Origin: Agrococcus jejuensis
GTDB lineage: Bacteria; Actinomycetota; Actinomycetes; Actinomycetales; Microbacteriaceae
Reading direction: 5' to 3'
DNA: 64,000 nt
NCBI RefSeq assembly: GCF_900099705.1
Contig: NZ_LT629695.1
Coordinates: forward strand, 2,914,001 to 2,978,000
Numbering within the stretch: position 1 is the first letter of the stretch; each line of letters starts with the position of its first letter. The position numbers and the translations under genes are program-made. The notes under the pieces were generated by a model. That model was not told the DNA's origin and made no database searches. It was given only the letters and a program-made list of their open reading frames with translations. Of the stretch, positions 43,698 to 51,959 are shown one piece after another.

Positions 43698-44987
43698 TCA
43701 GCGGAAGACCGTCGGGATGACGGGCTCGCCACGAGCGAGGCGCGTCGCGTCGCTCGGCAGCTCGGCGATCGCCGCAGCGCAGCGCTCGCGGGCGGCTGCG
43801 ACGCCGGCCGCACCGCGGTGCTCGTCGACGATCGCGCCCTGCTGCACGAGCGGCACCTGCAGCGCGCGGCCGATCGACGCATCCGCGTTGCCGCCCACGA
43901 ACACCGTCTCCTCGGTGGCGACGCCGCCCACGAGGGTGCGCACTGCCGTCTTCTCGCCGCCGTGCGACGCCTTGCCGTCGGAGCGCTTCGCGACGTCGAC
44001 CCACGAGCCGTCGTCGGCCTGGTGCGCCACGAGCTTGTAGACCATGCCCGCGGCGGGGGAGCCGGAGCCCGTCACGACGCTCGTGCCGACGCCGTACGCG
44101 TCGACGGGGCTCGCGCCGAGACCCGCGATCGCGTACTCGTCGAGGTCGCTGGTGACCGTGATGCGCGTGTCGGTCGCGCCGAGCGCGTCGAGCTGCGCGC
44201 GCACGCGCTGCGCCGTCTCGACGAGGTCGCCCGAGTCGATGCGCACGCCGCCGAGGCCCGTGCCCGCGACGCGGATGGCCGTGTCGACGCCCTGCTCGAT
44301 GTCGTACGTGTCGACGAGCAGCGTCGTGCCGACGCCGAGCGCGTCGATCTGCGCCTGGAACGCCTCCTCCTCGCTGTCGTGCAGCAGCGTGAACGAGTGC
44401 GCGGCGGTGCCCATCGTGGGGATGCCCCACGCGGCACCCGCTGCGAGGTTCGACGTGGCGCGGAAGCCTGCGATGTACGCGGCGCGGGCGGCGGCGATCG
44501 CCGCATCCTCGTTGGCGCGGCGCGAGCCCATCTCGGCGAGCGGGCGGCCCTTCGCGGCCTGCACCATGCGCGTCGCGGCGTTGGCGACGGCGGAGTCGTA
44601 GTTGAGCACCGACAGCGCGACCGTCTCGAGCACGACGCACTCGGCGAACGAGCCCTCGACGACGAGCAGCGGGCTGCCGGGGAAGTACGCCTCGCCCTCG
44701 CCATAGCCGCGCACGTCGCCCGTGAAGCGGTAGTCGGCGAGCCAGTCGAGCGTCGCGTCGCTCACGACCCGCTCCGACCGCAGGAACGCGAGGTCGGCGT
44801 GGTCGAAGCGGAACTGCTCGATCGCATCCAGCAGCCGCCCCGTGCCTGCGACGACGCCGTAGCGGCGCGCGCCCGGCAGGCGACGTGCGAACACCTCGAA
44901 GACGCTGGGCCGCAGCCCCCGCCCGTTGGCGAGGGTCGCGTCGATCATCGTCAGCTCGTACCGGTCGGTCTGCAGTGCCGTGGTCAC
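43698..44987 (-). CDS. pncB: Nicotinate phosphoribosyltransferase
   Basis: 429 residues from GTG 44987. The sequence TALQTDRYELTMIDATL at the start, the GYGEGEAYFPGSPLLVVEG segment (about 97) and the SGDLVETAQRVRAQL phosphate loop (about 248) are typical of bacterial PncB. The catalytic His is within the GTAAHSFTLLH segment (about 199). It converts nicotinate and PRPP to nicotinate mononucleotide in the NAD salvage pathway, using ATP. TAGGCT (44999-44994) lies 6 bases before the start, so it is probably leaderless. A back-to-back promoter drives the GNAT gene on the other strand. Confidence 0.92.
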   Translation of the reverse strand: MTTALQTDRYELTMIDATLANGRGLRPSVFEVFARRLPGARRYGVVAGTGRLLDAIEQFRFDHADLAFLRSERVVSDATLDWLADYRFTGDVRGYGEGEAYFPGSPLLVVEGSFAECVVLETVALSVLNYDSAVANAATRMVQAAKGRPLAEMGSRRANEDAAIAAARAAYIAGFRATSNLAAGAAWGIPTMGTAAHSFTLLHDSEEEAFQAQIDALGVGTTLLVDTYDIEQGVDTAIRVAGTGLGGVRIDSGDLVETAQRVRAQLDALGATDTRITVTSDLDEYAIAGLGASPVDAYGVGTSVVTGSGSPAAGMVYKLVAHQADDGSWVDVAKRSDGKASHGGEKTAVRTLVGGVATEETVFVGGNADASIGRALQVPLVQQGAIVDEHRGAAGVAAARERCAAAIAELPSDATRLARGEPVIPTVFR

Positions 44988-44993
44988 GGGGCA

Positions 44994-45013
44994 AGCCTAT
45001 GCATGCCTAGGCT
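44994..45013. promoter_or_regulatory. Back-to-back TAGGCT promoters (pncB and GNAT)
   Basis: TAGGCT on the minus strand (44999-44994) and TAGGCT on the plus strand (45008-45013) are 8 bases apart. Each polymerase would have its -35 contacts over the start of the other gene, so simultaneous initiation looks impossible. Confidence 0.55.
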
Positions 45014-45022
45014 GGATCGGTC

Positions 45023-45586
45023 ATGCATGCGTCGCCCTCCGTCGAGCCCCTCGTTCCCTCCGTCGAGACCCTCGACCCCGCCGACGCCGCCGCGTGGGCG
45101 CGGTTCGTCGCGATCCAGCGCGCGCGGACGTACGAGGGCATCGTGCACGACGGGTTCCTCGAGGGGCTGCTCGCGCACCTCGACGGCGAGGCTGCGGAGA
45201 TCCGCGAGGAGCTCGCATCCGGCGTCGGCCGCTACGCCGTCGCCTGGCTCGACGGCGCGATCGTCGGCGCGGCGTCGTCGACGGCCGTGCCCATGGCGTG
45301 GGAGGAGGGGCTCGGGTTCGGCCCCGTGCCCGCCGAGCGCGCGCTCGACGCCCTCTACGTCGCACCGTCGGCGCACGGCTCGGGCCTCGCCGACCGCCTG
45401 CTGACGCTCGTGCTCGACGACGCCCCGACGATGCTGTGGCTCATCTCGGGCAACGAGCGCGCCCGCCGCTTCTACGAGCGCCGCGGCTTCGCGATGTGGG
45501 GCGACGAGCACTCCACCGGACCGACGTGGAACCACGTGCCGATGCGACGGATGCTGCGGGCCGAGGCGCCCGCGGCCCGCGGCTAG
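45023..45586 (+). CDS. GNAT family N-acetyltransferase
   Basis: 187 residues from ATG 45023. The acetyl-CoA loop is visible in [20 protein letters not shown] (about 109-128), with the characteristic GSGLA, followed by [13 protein letters not shown] (about 149), the motif B region of GNAT enzymes. The N-terminal 20 residues are Val/Pro-rich and not conserved. The acceptor is unknown. The gene is leaderless or nearly so (9 bases from TAGGCT to ATG). Its TAG stop doubles as the first three bases of the murI -10 element. Confidence 0.83.
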   Translation: MHASPSVEPLVPSVETLDPADAAAWARFVAIQRARTYEGIVHDGFLEGLLAHLDGEAAEIREELASGVGRYAVAWLDGAIVGAASSTAVPMAWEEGLGFGPVPAERALDALYVAPSAHGSGLADRLLTLVLDDAPTMLWLISGNERARRFYERRGFAMWGDEHSTGPTWNHVPMRRMLRAEAPAARG

Positions 45587-45589
45587 GCT
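45584..45589 (+). promoter_or_regulatory. murI -10 element overlapping the upstream stop codon
   Basis: TAGGCT begins with the TAG stop of the GNAT gene and ends 7 bases before GTG 45597. Confidence 0.6.
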
Positions 45590-45596
45590 GGTCGGC

Positions 45597-46433
45597 GTGC
45601 AGCAGCGCCCGATCGGAGTCTTCGACAGCGGGCTCGGCGGCCTCACCGTCGCCCGCGCGCTCATCGACCAGCTGCCGAACGAGTCCATCACCTACATCGG
45701 CGACACCGCGAACGGACCCTACGGCCCGCGCTCGCAGGACGACGTGCGACGCCTCGCGCTCGCCGCGCTCGACACGCTCGTCGAGCAGGACGTCAAGATG
45801 CTCGTCATCGCCTGCAACACCGCATCCGCCGCGATGTTCGACGTCGCGCACGAGCGGTACGAGCAGGGGATGGGCATCCCCGTCGTCGAGGTGATCCAGC
45901 CCGCCGTGCGCGCGGCGATCCGTGCGACGCGCACCGGCGCGATCGGCGTCATCGGCACCGTCGGCACCATCGGCAGCCACGCGTACCAGCGCGCGTTCGC
46001 GACCGCGGGCATCCACCACGTCGACGCCGAGGCGTGCCCGCCGTTCGTCGACTTCGTCGAGTCGGGCGTCACGACCGGCGACGACGTGCTCGCCGCGGCC
46101 CGCGAGCACCTCGAGCCGCTGCGCAGCGCCGGCATCGACACGCTCGTGCTCGGCTGCACCCACTACCCGCTGCTCGCAGGCGCGATCGGCTACGTCATGG
46201 GACCCGACGTACGCCTCATCTCGAGCGCCGAGGAGACCGCATCCGACGTGTATCGCCGGCTGTCCGACACGGGGCTGCTCGCTCCGCCAACGACGCAGGC
46301 CACCTACGCCTTCGAGGCGACGACCGAGGCGCAGGAACCCTTCCTGCGTCTCGCTCGTCGCTTCCTCGGCCCCGAGGTGACGCACGTCGAGTTCACGCAG
46401 ACGGGGGTCATCGAGCTCCCGGAGAGGATCTGA
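45597..46433 (+). CDS. murI: Glutamate racemase
   Basis: 278 residues from GTG 45597 ([18 protein letters not shown]). The active-site cysteines are in IACNTAS (about residue 73) and LGCTHYP (about 184); [10 protein letters not shown] and [11 protein letters not shown] are the usual substrate-binding segments. It makes D-glutamate for peptidoglycan. It is the first gene of a murI-rph-rdgB unit; rph starts three bases after its stop, and rph and rdgB overlap by four. Leaderless promoter as described above. Confidence 0.96.
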   Translation: MQQRPIGVFDSGLGGLTVARALIDQLPNESITYIGDTANGPYGPRSQDDVRRLALAALDTLVEQDVKMLVIACNTASAAMFDVAHERYEQGMGIPVVEVIQPAVRAAIRATRTGAIGVIGTVGTIGSHAYQRAFATAGIHHVDAEACPPFVDFVESGVTTGDDVLAAAREHLEPLRSAGIDTLVLGCTHYPLLAGAIGYVMGPDVRLISSAEETASDVYRRLSDTGLLAPPTTQATYAFEATTEAQEPFLRLARRFLGPEVTHVEFTQTGVIELPERI

Positions 46434-46436
46434 CGC

Positions 46437-47159
46437 ATGGCACGCAAGGACGGCAGGACGGCGGATGCGCTGCGCCCCGTGACGATCGAGCGCGGTTGGT
46501 CCGCGCAGGCCGAGGGCTCCGCGCTCATCTCGGTGGGGAGCACGAAGGTGCTGTGCACCGCGTCGGTGCAGCCGACCGTGCCGCGCTGGATGGCGGGCAA
46601 GGGCAAGGGCTGGGTCACCGCCGAGTACTCGATGCTGCCCCGCTCGACCAACGAGCGCATGGACCGCGAGTCGGTGAAGGGCCGCATCGGCGGCCGCACG
46701 CACGAGATCTCGCGCCTCGTCGGCCGCTCGCTGCGCGCCGTCGTCGACATGAAGGCGCTCGGCGAGCTGTCGATCGTCGTCGACTGCGACGTGCTGCAGG
46801 CCGACGGCGGCACGCGCTGCGCATCCATCACGGGTGCCTACGTCGCGCTCGCCGAGGCCATCGAGTGGGCGAAGGCGCAGAAGCGCATCCCCGCATCCGC
46901 GAACCCGCTCATCGACTCGGTGTCGGCCATCTCGGTCGGCATCGTCGACGGTGCGCCGATGCTCGACCTCGCCTACGTCGAGGACTCCAAGGCCGAGACC
47001 GACATGAACGTCGTCGTCACGGGCCGCGGCCTGTTCGTCGAGGTGCAGGGCACCGCCGAGGGTGCGCCGTTCGACCGCACCGAGCTCGGTGCGCTCCTCG
47101 ACCTCGCCACGGGCGGCTGCGACGAGCTCGCCGCCATCCAGCGCTCGGTGCTCGCATGA
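46437..47159 (+). CDS. rph: Ribonuclease PH
   Basis: 240 residues from ATG 46437, with GGAGAGGA eight bases upstream. RNase PH landmarks: [16 protein letters not shown] near residue 30, [20 protein letters not shown] (about 60-79), [20 protein letters not shown] (about 82) and [11 protein letters not shown] (about 120). It is a phosphate-dependent exonuclease trimming tRNA 3' ends. It overlaps the pyrophosphatase gene by ATGA, a pairing common in bacteria. Confidence 0.96.
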   Translation: MARKDGRTADALRPVTIERGWSAQAEGSALISVGSTKVLCTASVQPTVPRWMAGKGKGWVTAEYSMLPRSTNERMDRESVKGRIGGRTHEISRLVGRSLRAVVDMKALGELSIVVDCDVLQADGGTRCASITGAYVALAEAIEWAKAQKRIPASANPLIDSVSAISVGIVDGAPMLDLAYVEDSKAETDMNVVVTGRGLFVEVQGTAEGAPFDRTELGALLDLATGGCDELAAIQRSVLA

Positions 47160-47755
47160 GCGGCGCGCTCGGTCGCGTCGTCGTCGCGACGCACAACGCC
47201 CACAAGGTCGCCGAGCTGCAGCGCATCCTCGCCGAGGACCTGCCTGGCGTCGTGCTCGAGGCGTACGAGGGCCCGGAGGCCGTCGAGGATGGCGTGACGT
47301 TCGCCGAGAACGCGCTCATCAAGGCGCGCGAGGCGTTCGAGGAGACGGGCGTGCCCGCCATCGCCGACGACTCGGGCATCGCCGTCGACGCGCTCGACGG
47401 TGCGCCGGGCATCTTCTCGGCGCGCTACGCGGGCACGCGCGACGACCGCGACAACCTCGAGCTGCTGCTCACGAACATGCAGGGCGTCGCCGACCGCGGT
47501 GCCGCCTTCGTGTGCGCCGCCGCGTACGTCGACGGCGAGCGCGAGCTCGTCGAGCTGGGCGTGTGGCGCGGCTCGGTGCTCGAGGCTGCGGCCGGCGAGG
47601 GCGGGTTCGGCTACGACCCGATCTTCCAGCCCGACGACGCCCCCGTGTCGGCGGCGGAGCTGACGGCGGAGCAGAAGGATGCGCTGAGCCACCGACGCCG
47701 TGCGTTCCGTGCGCTCGCGGCGACGCTCGCGGCTCCAGCCGTCTCGCAGGGCTAG
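47156..47755 (+). CDS. rdgB: RdgB/HAM1 family dITP/XTP pyrophosphatase
   Basis: 199 residues. Landmarks: [14 protein letters not shown] (about 8), [13 protein letters not shown] (about 48), [18 protein letters not shown] (about 69), SARY (about 88) and [11 protein letters not shown] (about 147). It hydrolyses non-canonical purine nucleoside triphosphates to keep them out of DNA. Its TAG stop doubles as the start of the -10 element of the downstream regulator. Confidence 0.94.
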   Translation: MSGALGRVVVATHNAHKVAELQRILAEDLPGVVLEAYEGPEAVEDGVTFAENALIKAREAFEETGVPAIADDSGIAVDALDGAPGIFSARYAGTRDDRDNLELLLTNMQGVADRGAAFVCAAAYVDGERELVELGVWRGSVLEAAAGEGGFGYDPIFQPDDAPVSAAELTAEQKDALSHRRRAFRALAATLAAPAVSQG

Positions 47756-47758
47756 CCT
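47753..47758 (+). promoter_or_regulatory. -10 element overlapping the rdgB stop codon
   Basis: TAGCCT begins with the TAG stop of rdgB and ends 6 bases before ATG 47765. Confidence 0.6.
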
Positions 47759-47764
47759 CCTCGC

Positions 47765-48451
47765 ATGCAGACCACGGCCGTCGAGGACTACGTGAAGGCG
47801 ATCTACGCCTACACGGAGTGGCAGCCCGAGCCCGTCACGCCGTCTCGCCTCGCGACGAACCTGGGGCTCGCGGCGTCGACCGTCACCGAGATGGTGAAGA
47901 AGCTCGCGGCGCAGGGGCTCGTCGACCATCGGCCGTACGGCACGATCGCGCTCACCGACGAGGGGCGTGCGCTCGCGCTGCGTCAGGTGCGCAGGCACCG
48001 CCTCATCGAGACGTGGCTCGTCGAGCAGCACGGCTACTCGTGGGACGAGGTGCACGACGAGGCCGAGGTGCTCGAGCACGGCATGAGCGACCGACTCGTC
48101 GAGTCGATCGCGCACGCGCTCGGCGATCCCGAGCGTGACCCGCACGGCGACCCCATCCCCGCGGCCGACGGCACGACGCGGCAGCCGTCGGCGACGCTGC
48201 TCGCCGATGCCCATGACGGCTACCTGGGCACGGTCGTGCGCATCTCGGATGCCGACCCCGAGCTGCTGCGCTTCCTCGCCGACCAGGGCGTCGAGCTCGA
48301 CGAGCGCATGCGCTACGTCGGCCGCGGCCGATTCACCGGCGGTCTGACGATCGAGGTCGACGGTGCCGAGCACACGGTCGGCGACGACGTGGCGGCGTCG
48401 ATCTGGCTCTCGGCGCCGTGCCAGGAGACGTCGCACCACCACGAGGGCTGA
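47765..48451 (+). CDS. DtxR/MntR family metal-dependent regulator
   Basis: 228 residues. The winged helix-turn-helix (VTPSRLATNLGLAASTVTEM, about 24-43) and the dimerisation/metal domain (RRHRLIETWLVEQHGYSW, then HDEAEVLEHGMSDRLVE at about 97-113) match the DtxR family. The metal-site residues in EVLEHGMSD are retained. A C-terminal SH3-like FeoA-type domain runs from about 143 to 218, and the tail ends CQETSHHHEG, itself a possible metal-binding segment. It senses Mn(II) or Fe(II); which one is unclear. It probably regulates metal uptake genes outside the window. Confidence 0.85.
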   Translation: MQTTAVEDYVKAIYAYTEWQPEPVTPSRLATNLGLAASTVTEMVKKLAAQGLVDHRPYGTIALTDEGRALALRQVRRHRLIETWLVEQHGYSWDEVHDEAEVLEHGMSDRLVESIAHALGDPERDPHGDPIPAADGTTRQPSATLLADAHDGYLGTVVRISDADPELLRFLADQGVELDERMRYVGRGRFTGGLTIEVDGAEHTVGDDVAASIWLSAPCQETSHHHEG

Positions 48452-48471
48452 CCGACGTTGCCCGCGATCTC

Positions 48472-48627
48472 GTGCTCGTGCACGGTGCGGGGCGGGCAGG
48501 CACCGCAGCGTGGCGACAGCGATGCGCTGGGGATGCCGGTGCTGCGCGCGTGGTGCTGCCCGGTGCTGGTCACCGGCCGCACGACCTGCCCGCGTTCACC
48601 GACGTGGTCGAGCGCATCGCAGGCTGA
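48472..48627 (+). pseudogene. N-terminal remnant of an alpha/beta hydrolase
   Basis: An in-frame stretch of about 52 residues begins with LVHGAGRAGTAAW, the oxyanion-hole segment of alpha/beta hydrolases, continues with VVLPGAGHRPHDLPAFTDVV and then ends at a TGA. The nucleophile elbow and the rest of the fold are missing, and no continuation is seen in other frames downstream. It may be decaying; a short functional protein is less likely. Confidence 0.35.
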
Positions 48628-48669
48628 GCGATCCGTCGCTCGACGGAGGCGGGGCGCGTCCGGCGCCCG

Positions 48670-48675
48670 TAGCGT
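48670..48675 (+). promoter_or_regulatory. Leaderless -10 element (39-residue membrane peptide)
   Basis: TAGCGT ends 7 bases before ATG 48683. Confidence 0.5.
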
Positions 48676-48682
48676 CGACCGT

Positions 48683-48802
48683 ATGGACCCCGTCTCGATG
48701 ATCATGGGCGGCGCGATCGCGTCGATCTTCTGGATCGCGATCTCGGCGAACCGTGCGAAGCCCGCGCCCGAGCCGTGCGCGCGGGAGCACGTCGACGACT
48801 GA
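48683..48802 (+). CDS. 39-residue single-pass membrane peptide
   Basis: A short open frame begins MDPVSMIMGGAIASIFWIAI, one hydrophobic helix (about 5-22), followed by a Lys/Arg/Pro-rich and then acidic tail ending EHVDD. A -10 hexamer at exactly the leaderless spacing used by many genes here supports real expression. I do not recognise a family. It is not linked in an operon with its neighbours, and its stop is followed 31 bases later by the convergent DUF222/HNH gene end. Confidence 0.5.
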   Translation: MDPVSMIMGGAIASIFWIAISANRAKPAPEPCAREHVDD

Positions 48803-48832
48803 GCGCGGCGGGACGGCGCGCCCGGGGAAGCG

Positions 48833-50200
48833 TCAGAACGGTGCGTCGGAGGGCGGGGCAGCGCCATGGCCCCGGGTACCGTCGTCAGGTGGCGGGATGA
48901 CTCCTTCGCGTGGAGCTGCCTCGACGAATCGCGGTCCGATGGGCGGTGGTCGGTCGACGTAGTCGTGGCCGAGCGGCGAGCGCCAGTGGAGCACGCCGGG
49001 CGTCGGTTGGCTGACCGTCCAGGCGGTGGCGTGCTTGAGGGTGTGGTGTCGGCGGCAGAGGTGGGCGAGGTTGCCCAGCGAGGTGCTGCCGCCGTCCTCC
49101 CACGCGATGGTGTGGTCGGCGTCGTCGTCGCGAGCCTTGGCGCCGCAGCCGGGGAACCGGCAGTGCTGGTCGCGGGCTCGTAGGAGTCGGCGCTGCGCCT
49201 CGGTGGGTGCGTGGGTGTCGACCTCGACGACGGTGCCTCGGATCGGGTCGGTGAGGAGGCGCTGCCAGGTGGCGGCGACGCCGGCGAGGATGCGCGCCGT
49301 ATCGGCATCGACCGGCTGCGCACCGTCGAGCGATCCGGGCGCCGCGCTCGCACCCGTGAGCGTCGTCACCGGCATCGACACCTGCACGATGGGCTTGATC
49401 GTCGACAGCAACCCCGCGTGCTCGACCTCGGCGCCGCCGGGCGTGCGCTCGATGGTCGGCTGACCGGAGCCGGCGAGCAGCAGCTCGCAGAACGCGTCGG
49501 CCTGCCACTGCTGCATGCTGCGCGGGTCGTCCTTCGACTTCGCCTTCGCACCCGCCCGGAACCGCGCCTGGATGCCGTGCGCCAGCACCGATGGCACGAG
49601 GGCGCCGATCCACGACATCCCGTCGTCGAGGTCCTCGCACGTCACGCGACGGTCGTCACGGGCTGCGCGATGGCGTTCGACGAGCGGCTCGGTCAGGTGC
49701 TTGTCGGCCTCTCGGCGGGCGACCTTCTTCACACGGGCAGGCGTGGTGGTCTCGGCGAGCGTCACCATCGCCGTCTCGAACTCGGCACGCTGCTCCGGAG
49801 TCACGTCGCTGCTGGCAAGCACGCCACCGGCCTCGGTGATCGCCCGCACGTGCCCGCGCCCGATCCGGCCCTCGGCGAACGCCTCGAGCAGCACGGGCCA
49901 GGAGTCGACGAGGGTCATGGCGTCGCCGATCTGCCGCTCGACGGTGCGATCGGACACGCGAGCCTGCAGGCCGATCTCGGCGGCGACCACGCGCATCTCC
50001 ATCGCGATTCGCTCGCTCGACCGGCCACCCGAACGCTCGACAGCGAGATGGCCGAGGGATGCGAGGAGGCGGAGGCGGTGCGCCTCGAGCGCCTGCATGC
50101 CGGCGTCGACCGCGGTGAGCTGCGACAGGGCGTTGGCTTGGGTGGCGTCGAGCGCGGCAGCGTCGGGACCCTGTCCCGTGCCTGCGATCTCCTGCGCCAT
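48833..50200 (-). CDS. DUF222 / HNH endonuclease domain protein
   Basis: 455 residues from ATG 50200. The N-terminal DUF222 region (13E12-like, about 15-330) contains long helices with the RIGRGHVRAI segment near 115. The C-terminal HNH domain has CRFPGCGAKARDDDADHTIA (about 361-380), then GGSTSLGNLAHLCRRHHTLK, giving the H-N-H residues and two CxxC-like zinc pairs. Such proteins are repeated in actinobacterial genomes and are thought to be selfish or nuclease elements; function is not established. The Pro-rich tail (IPPPDDGTRG) is typical. CAGAGT (50212-50207) lies 6 bases upstream of the start. Confidence 0.88.
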   Translation of the reverse strand: MAQEIAGTGQGPDAAALDATQANALSQLTAVDAGMQALEAHRLRLLASLGHLAVERSGGRSSERIAMEMRVVAAEIGLQARVSDRTVERQIGDAMTLVDSWPVLLEAFAEGRIGRGHVRAITEAGGVLASSDVTPEQRAEFETAMVTLAETTTPARVKKVARREADKHLTEPLVERHRAARDDRRVTCEDLDDGMSWIGALVPSVLAHGIQARFRAGAKAKSKDDPRSMQQWQADAFCELLLAGSGQPTIERTPGGAEVEHAGLLSTIKPIVQVSMPVTTLTGASAAPGSLDGAQPVDADTARILAGVAATWQRLLTDPIRGTVVEVDTHAPTEAQRRLLRARDQHCRFPGCGAKARDDDADHTIAWEDGGSTSLGNLAHLCRRHHTLKHATAWTVSQPTPGVLHWRSPLGHDYVDRPPPIGPRFVEAAPREGVIPPPDDGTRGHGAAPPSDAPF

Positions 50201-50206
50201 GTCCTG

Positions 50207-50212
50207 ACTCTG
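50207..50212 (-). promoter_or_regulatory. Possible leaderless -10 element (DUF222/HNH gene)
   Basis: CAGAGT on the minus strand ends 6 bases before ATG 50200. The first base is C rather than T. Confidence 0.35.
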
Positions 50213-50274
50213 CCACCAACCACTGACACGAAAGGCGGCGGTCGCGGGCTGGGTAACGAGGGTCGGGTGCCCCT

Positions 50275-50309
50275 TTCGAGGCTCGCTTCGCTCGCACCGC
50301 AAGGAGCGG
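50275..50309. repeat. Dispersed intergenic palindromic repeat, copy 2
   Basis: TTCGAGGCTCGCTTCGCTCG followed by CACCGCAAGGAGCGG is the reverse complement of the element at 2433-2467 with a few differences. It lies between the HNH gene start and a small membrane protein gene end. Confidence 0.6.
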
Positions 50310-50349
50310 CTCGGAGAAACGACGGAGCGAGGCCGGCAGCTCGCAGTCC

Positions 50350-50607
50350 TCAGCGCGGCGGCGCAGCCGCCGGTGGGGCCGAGGCATCCGGCGCCACCGT
50401 CACCGCGGGCGCGGGACGGAACGCCACGCTTGCCACCATCCACGCGATCCCGAACAGCGCGAAGATGCCGGCCATCTCGATGTGGCGCGCGCCGTCGGCC
50501 TCGACGCTCACGTCCAGGACGCCGCGGACGCCGAAGCCTGCCATGAGCACGAACACGCCGGAGATCGCCATGGCGAGCACCCCGAGGACCAAGCAGACGA
50601 TGCGCAT
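50350..50607 (-). CDS. Small two-helix membrane protein
   Basis: 85 residues from ATG 50607 (MRIVCLVLGVLAMAISGVFV). Two hydrophobic helices (about 3-25 and 45-63) flank a loop, and the C-terminus is Ala/Pro-rich. I do not recognise the family. TACCGT (50619-50614) lies 6 bases before the ATG. The much longer open frame in this register running upstream is an artefact of the GC-rich DNA. Confidence 0.55.
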   Translation of the reverse strand: MRIVCLVLGVLAMAISGVFVLMAGFGVRGVLDVSVEADGARHIEMAGIFALFGIAWMVASVAFRPAPAVTVAPDASAPPAAAPPR

Positions 50608-50613
50608 GCGCCC

Positions 50614-50619
50614 ACGGTA
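50614..50619 (-). promoter_or_regulatory. Leaderless -10 element (two-helix membrane protein)
   Basis: TACCGT on the minus strand ends 6 bases before ATG 50607. Confidence 0.5.
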
Positions 50620-50639
50620 GCCCTTCGCGCTGGACGCCC

Positions 50640-51914
50640 CTACGCCGGCTGCAGCACCCGCTCGAAGAGGTGGTCGAACACCGCGAGCCGGTCGAAGCGC
50701 ATCGCGTACGCGCGCGCCCGCACGACGTGCGCGGCGAGCTCGCTCTCCGACATCGACAGCGCCTCGTCCAACGCGGTCGCGATCGCCGCCGACGATCCCG
50801 CCTCCACGATGATCGCCGTGTCGCCGACAGCCTCGAGCGTGCCGCCGCAGTCGGTCGTGATCACGGGCCCACCGCCGGCGAGCATCGACTCCACGAGGGT
50901 GATGCCGAACGTCTCGACGAACTGCTCCGTGGGCTTCGTCGCGAGCACGTACGCGGCCGACGCCGACATGATGTGCGGCTTCTCGGCATCCGACACGTCG
51001 GTGAGGAAGTGGATGCGCGAGGCAGCCGGCGACGCGGCCGCGACGGCACGCAGGTCGGCCTCCGACGGCCCGCGCCCCACGATGGCGAGGTCGAGCCCTG
51101 CGGCCGACTCCGACGACGAGAACCCGGCGATGAGGTCGTCGATGCCCTTCGCGGGCATGAGGCGCGACAGGGACAGCACGTAGCGCCCGGCGGTGAGGCC
51201 GTGCCGGGCCAGGACACGGGACGTCTCCGCCGGGTCGAGCGCGAGCCACGACGTCGTGTCGATCGCCGGGTACGAGATCGAGATGCGGCGGCGGCACTGC
51301 TCGGCGAAGTCGGTGCCGTGGCGCGCATCCACGGCCGCGGCCTCCTCGATGATGACGTCGCGCGTGTACTCCGACACGGCCACGGGCACGTCCTGCGAGA
51401 GGTACGACGCCAGCACCTGCGCGGCGGCGCCGAAGCGGTCGTCGGCGACGGCGGCGCGCACGACGTTCGTCACGTCGCTGCCCACGGCCTCGGCGATCGT
51501 CGCGAGCCGCACGGGCAGGCCCGTCGACTGCGCGATGCGCACGGCCTCGGCGACGCACAGCGTGTGCGGCGACAGGTACAGCGACATGCAGACGGTGGGC
51601 ACGCCGTCCGTGAACAGCTCCACGAGACGCCCCACGACGCCCGACGTGTAGCGGCCGTCGACGATCTTGTAGTCGCCGATCGGCGCCGGGCGCTCGACCG
51701 TGATGCCGGGCGAGTAGGGCGAGATCGTGTCGAGCGGCTTGAGCGGCAGCCCCGCCGACTCGAGCAGGTCGATGGGCCACGTGACGATGCGCACGTCGTC
51801 GAATCCGCGCTGCAATGCGGCCTCGGCGAGGTTGCGGGCCTCGACGGAGTGGCCGCAGATCACGGGATCGGCGCGCACGACGATGACGAGGCGGCGGTGG
51901 GTCTGGTGCGACAT
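50640..51914 (-). CDS. GT4-type glycosyltransferase
   Basis: 424 residues from ATG 51914, preceded by a near-perfect GGAGGA. The N-terminal domain has VVRADPVICGHSVEARNLAE, typical of GT4 enzymes; the C-terminal domain has VLSLSRLMPAKGIDDLIAGF (about 245), LAIVGRGPSEADL (about 276) and the EX7E motif in FVETFGITLVESMLAGGG (about 330-350). Donor and acceptor are unknown. It follows the GH92 gene by 45 bases on the same strand, and the two may act on mannose-containing glycans. Confidence 0.88.
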   Translation of the reverse strand: MSHQTHRRLVIVVRADPVICGHSVEARNLAEAALQRGFDDVRIVTWPIDLLESAGLPLKPLDTISPYSPGITVERPAPIGDYKIVDGRYTSGVVGRLVELFTDGVPTVCMSLYLSPHTLCVAEAVRIAQSTGLPVRLATIAEAVGSDVTNVVRAAVADDRFGAAAQVLASYLSQDVPVAVSEYTRDVIIEEAAAVDARHGTDFAEQCRRRISISYPAIDTTSWLALDPAETSRVLARHGLTAGRYVLSLSRLMPAKGIDDLIAGFSSSESAAGLDLAIVGRGPSEADLRAVAAASPAASRIHFLTDVSDAEKPHIMSASAAYVLATKPTEQFVETFGITLVESMLAGGGPVITTDCGGTLEAVGDTAIIVEAGSSAAIATALDEALSMSESELAAHVVRARAYAMRFDRLAVFDHLFERVLQPA

Positions 51915-51959
51915 GGGTTCCTCCTGTGGGTCGGAAGGAGCGGGTGACGGGTGGATGGG

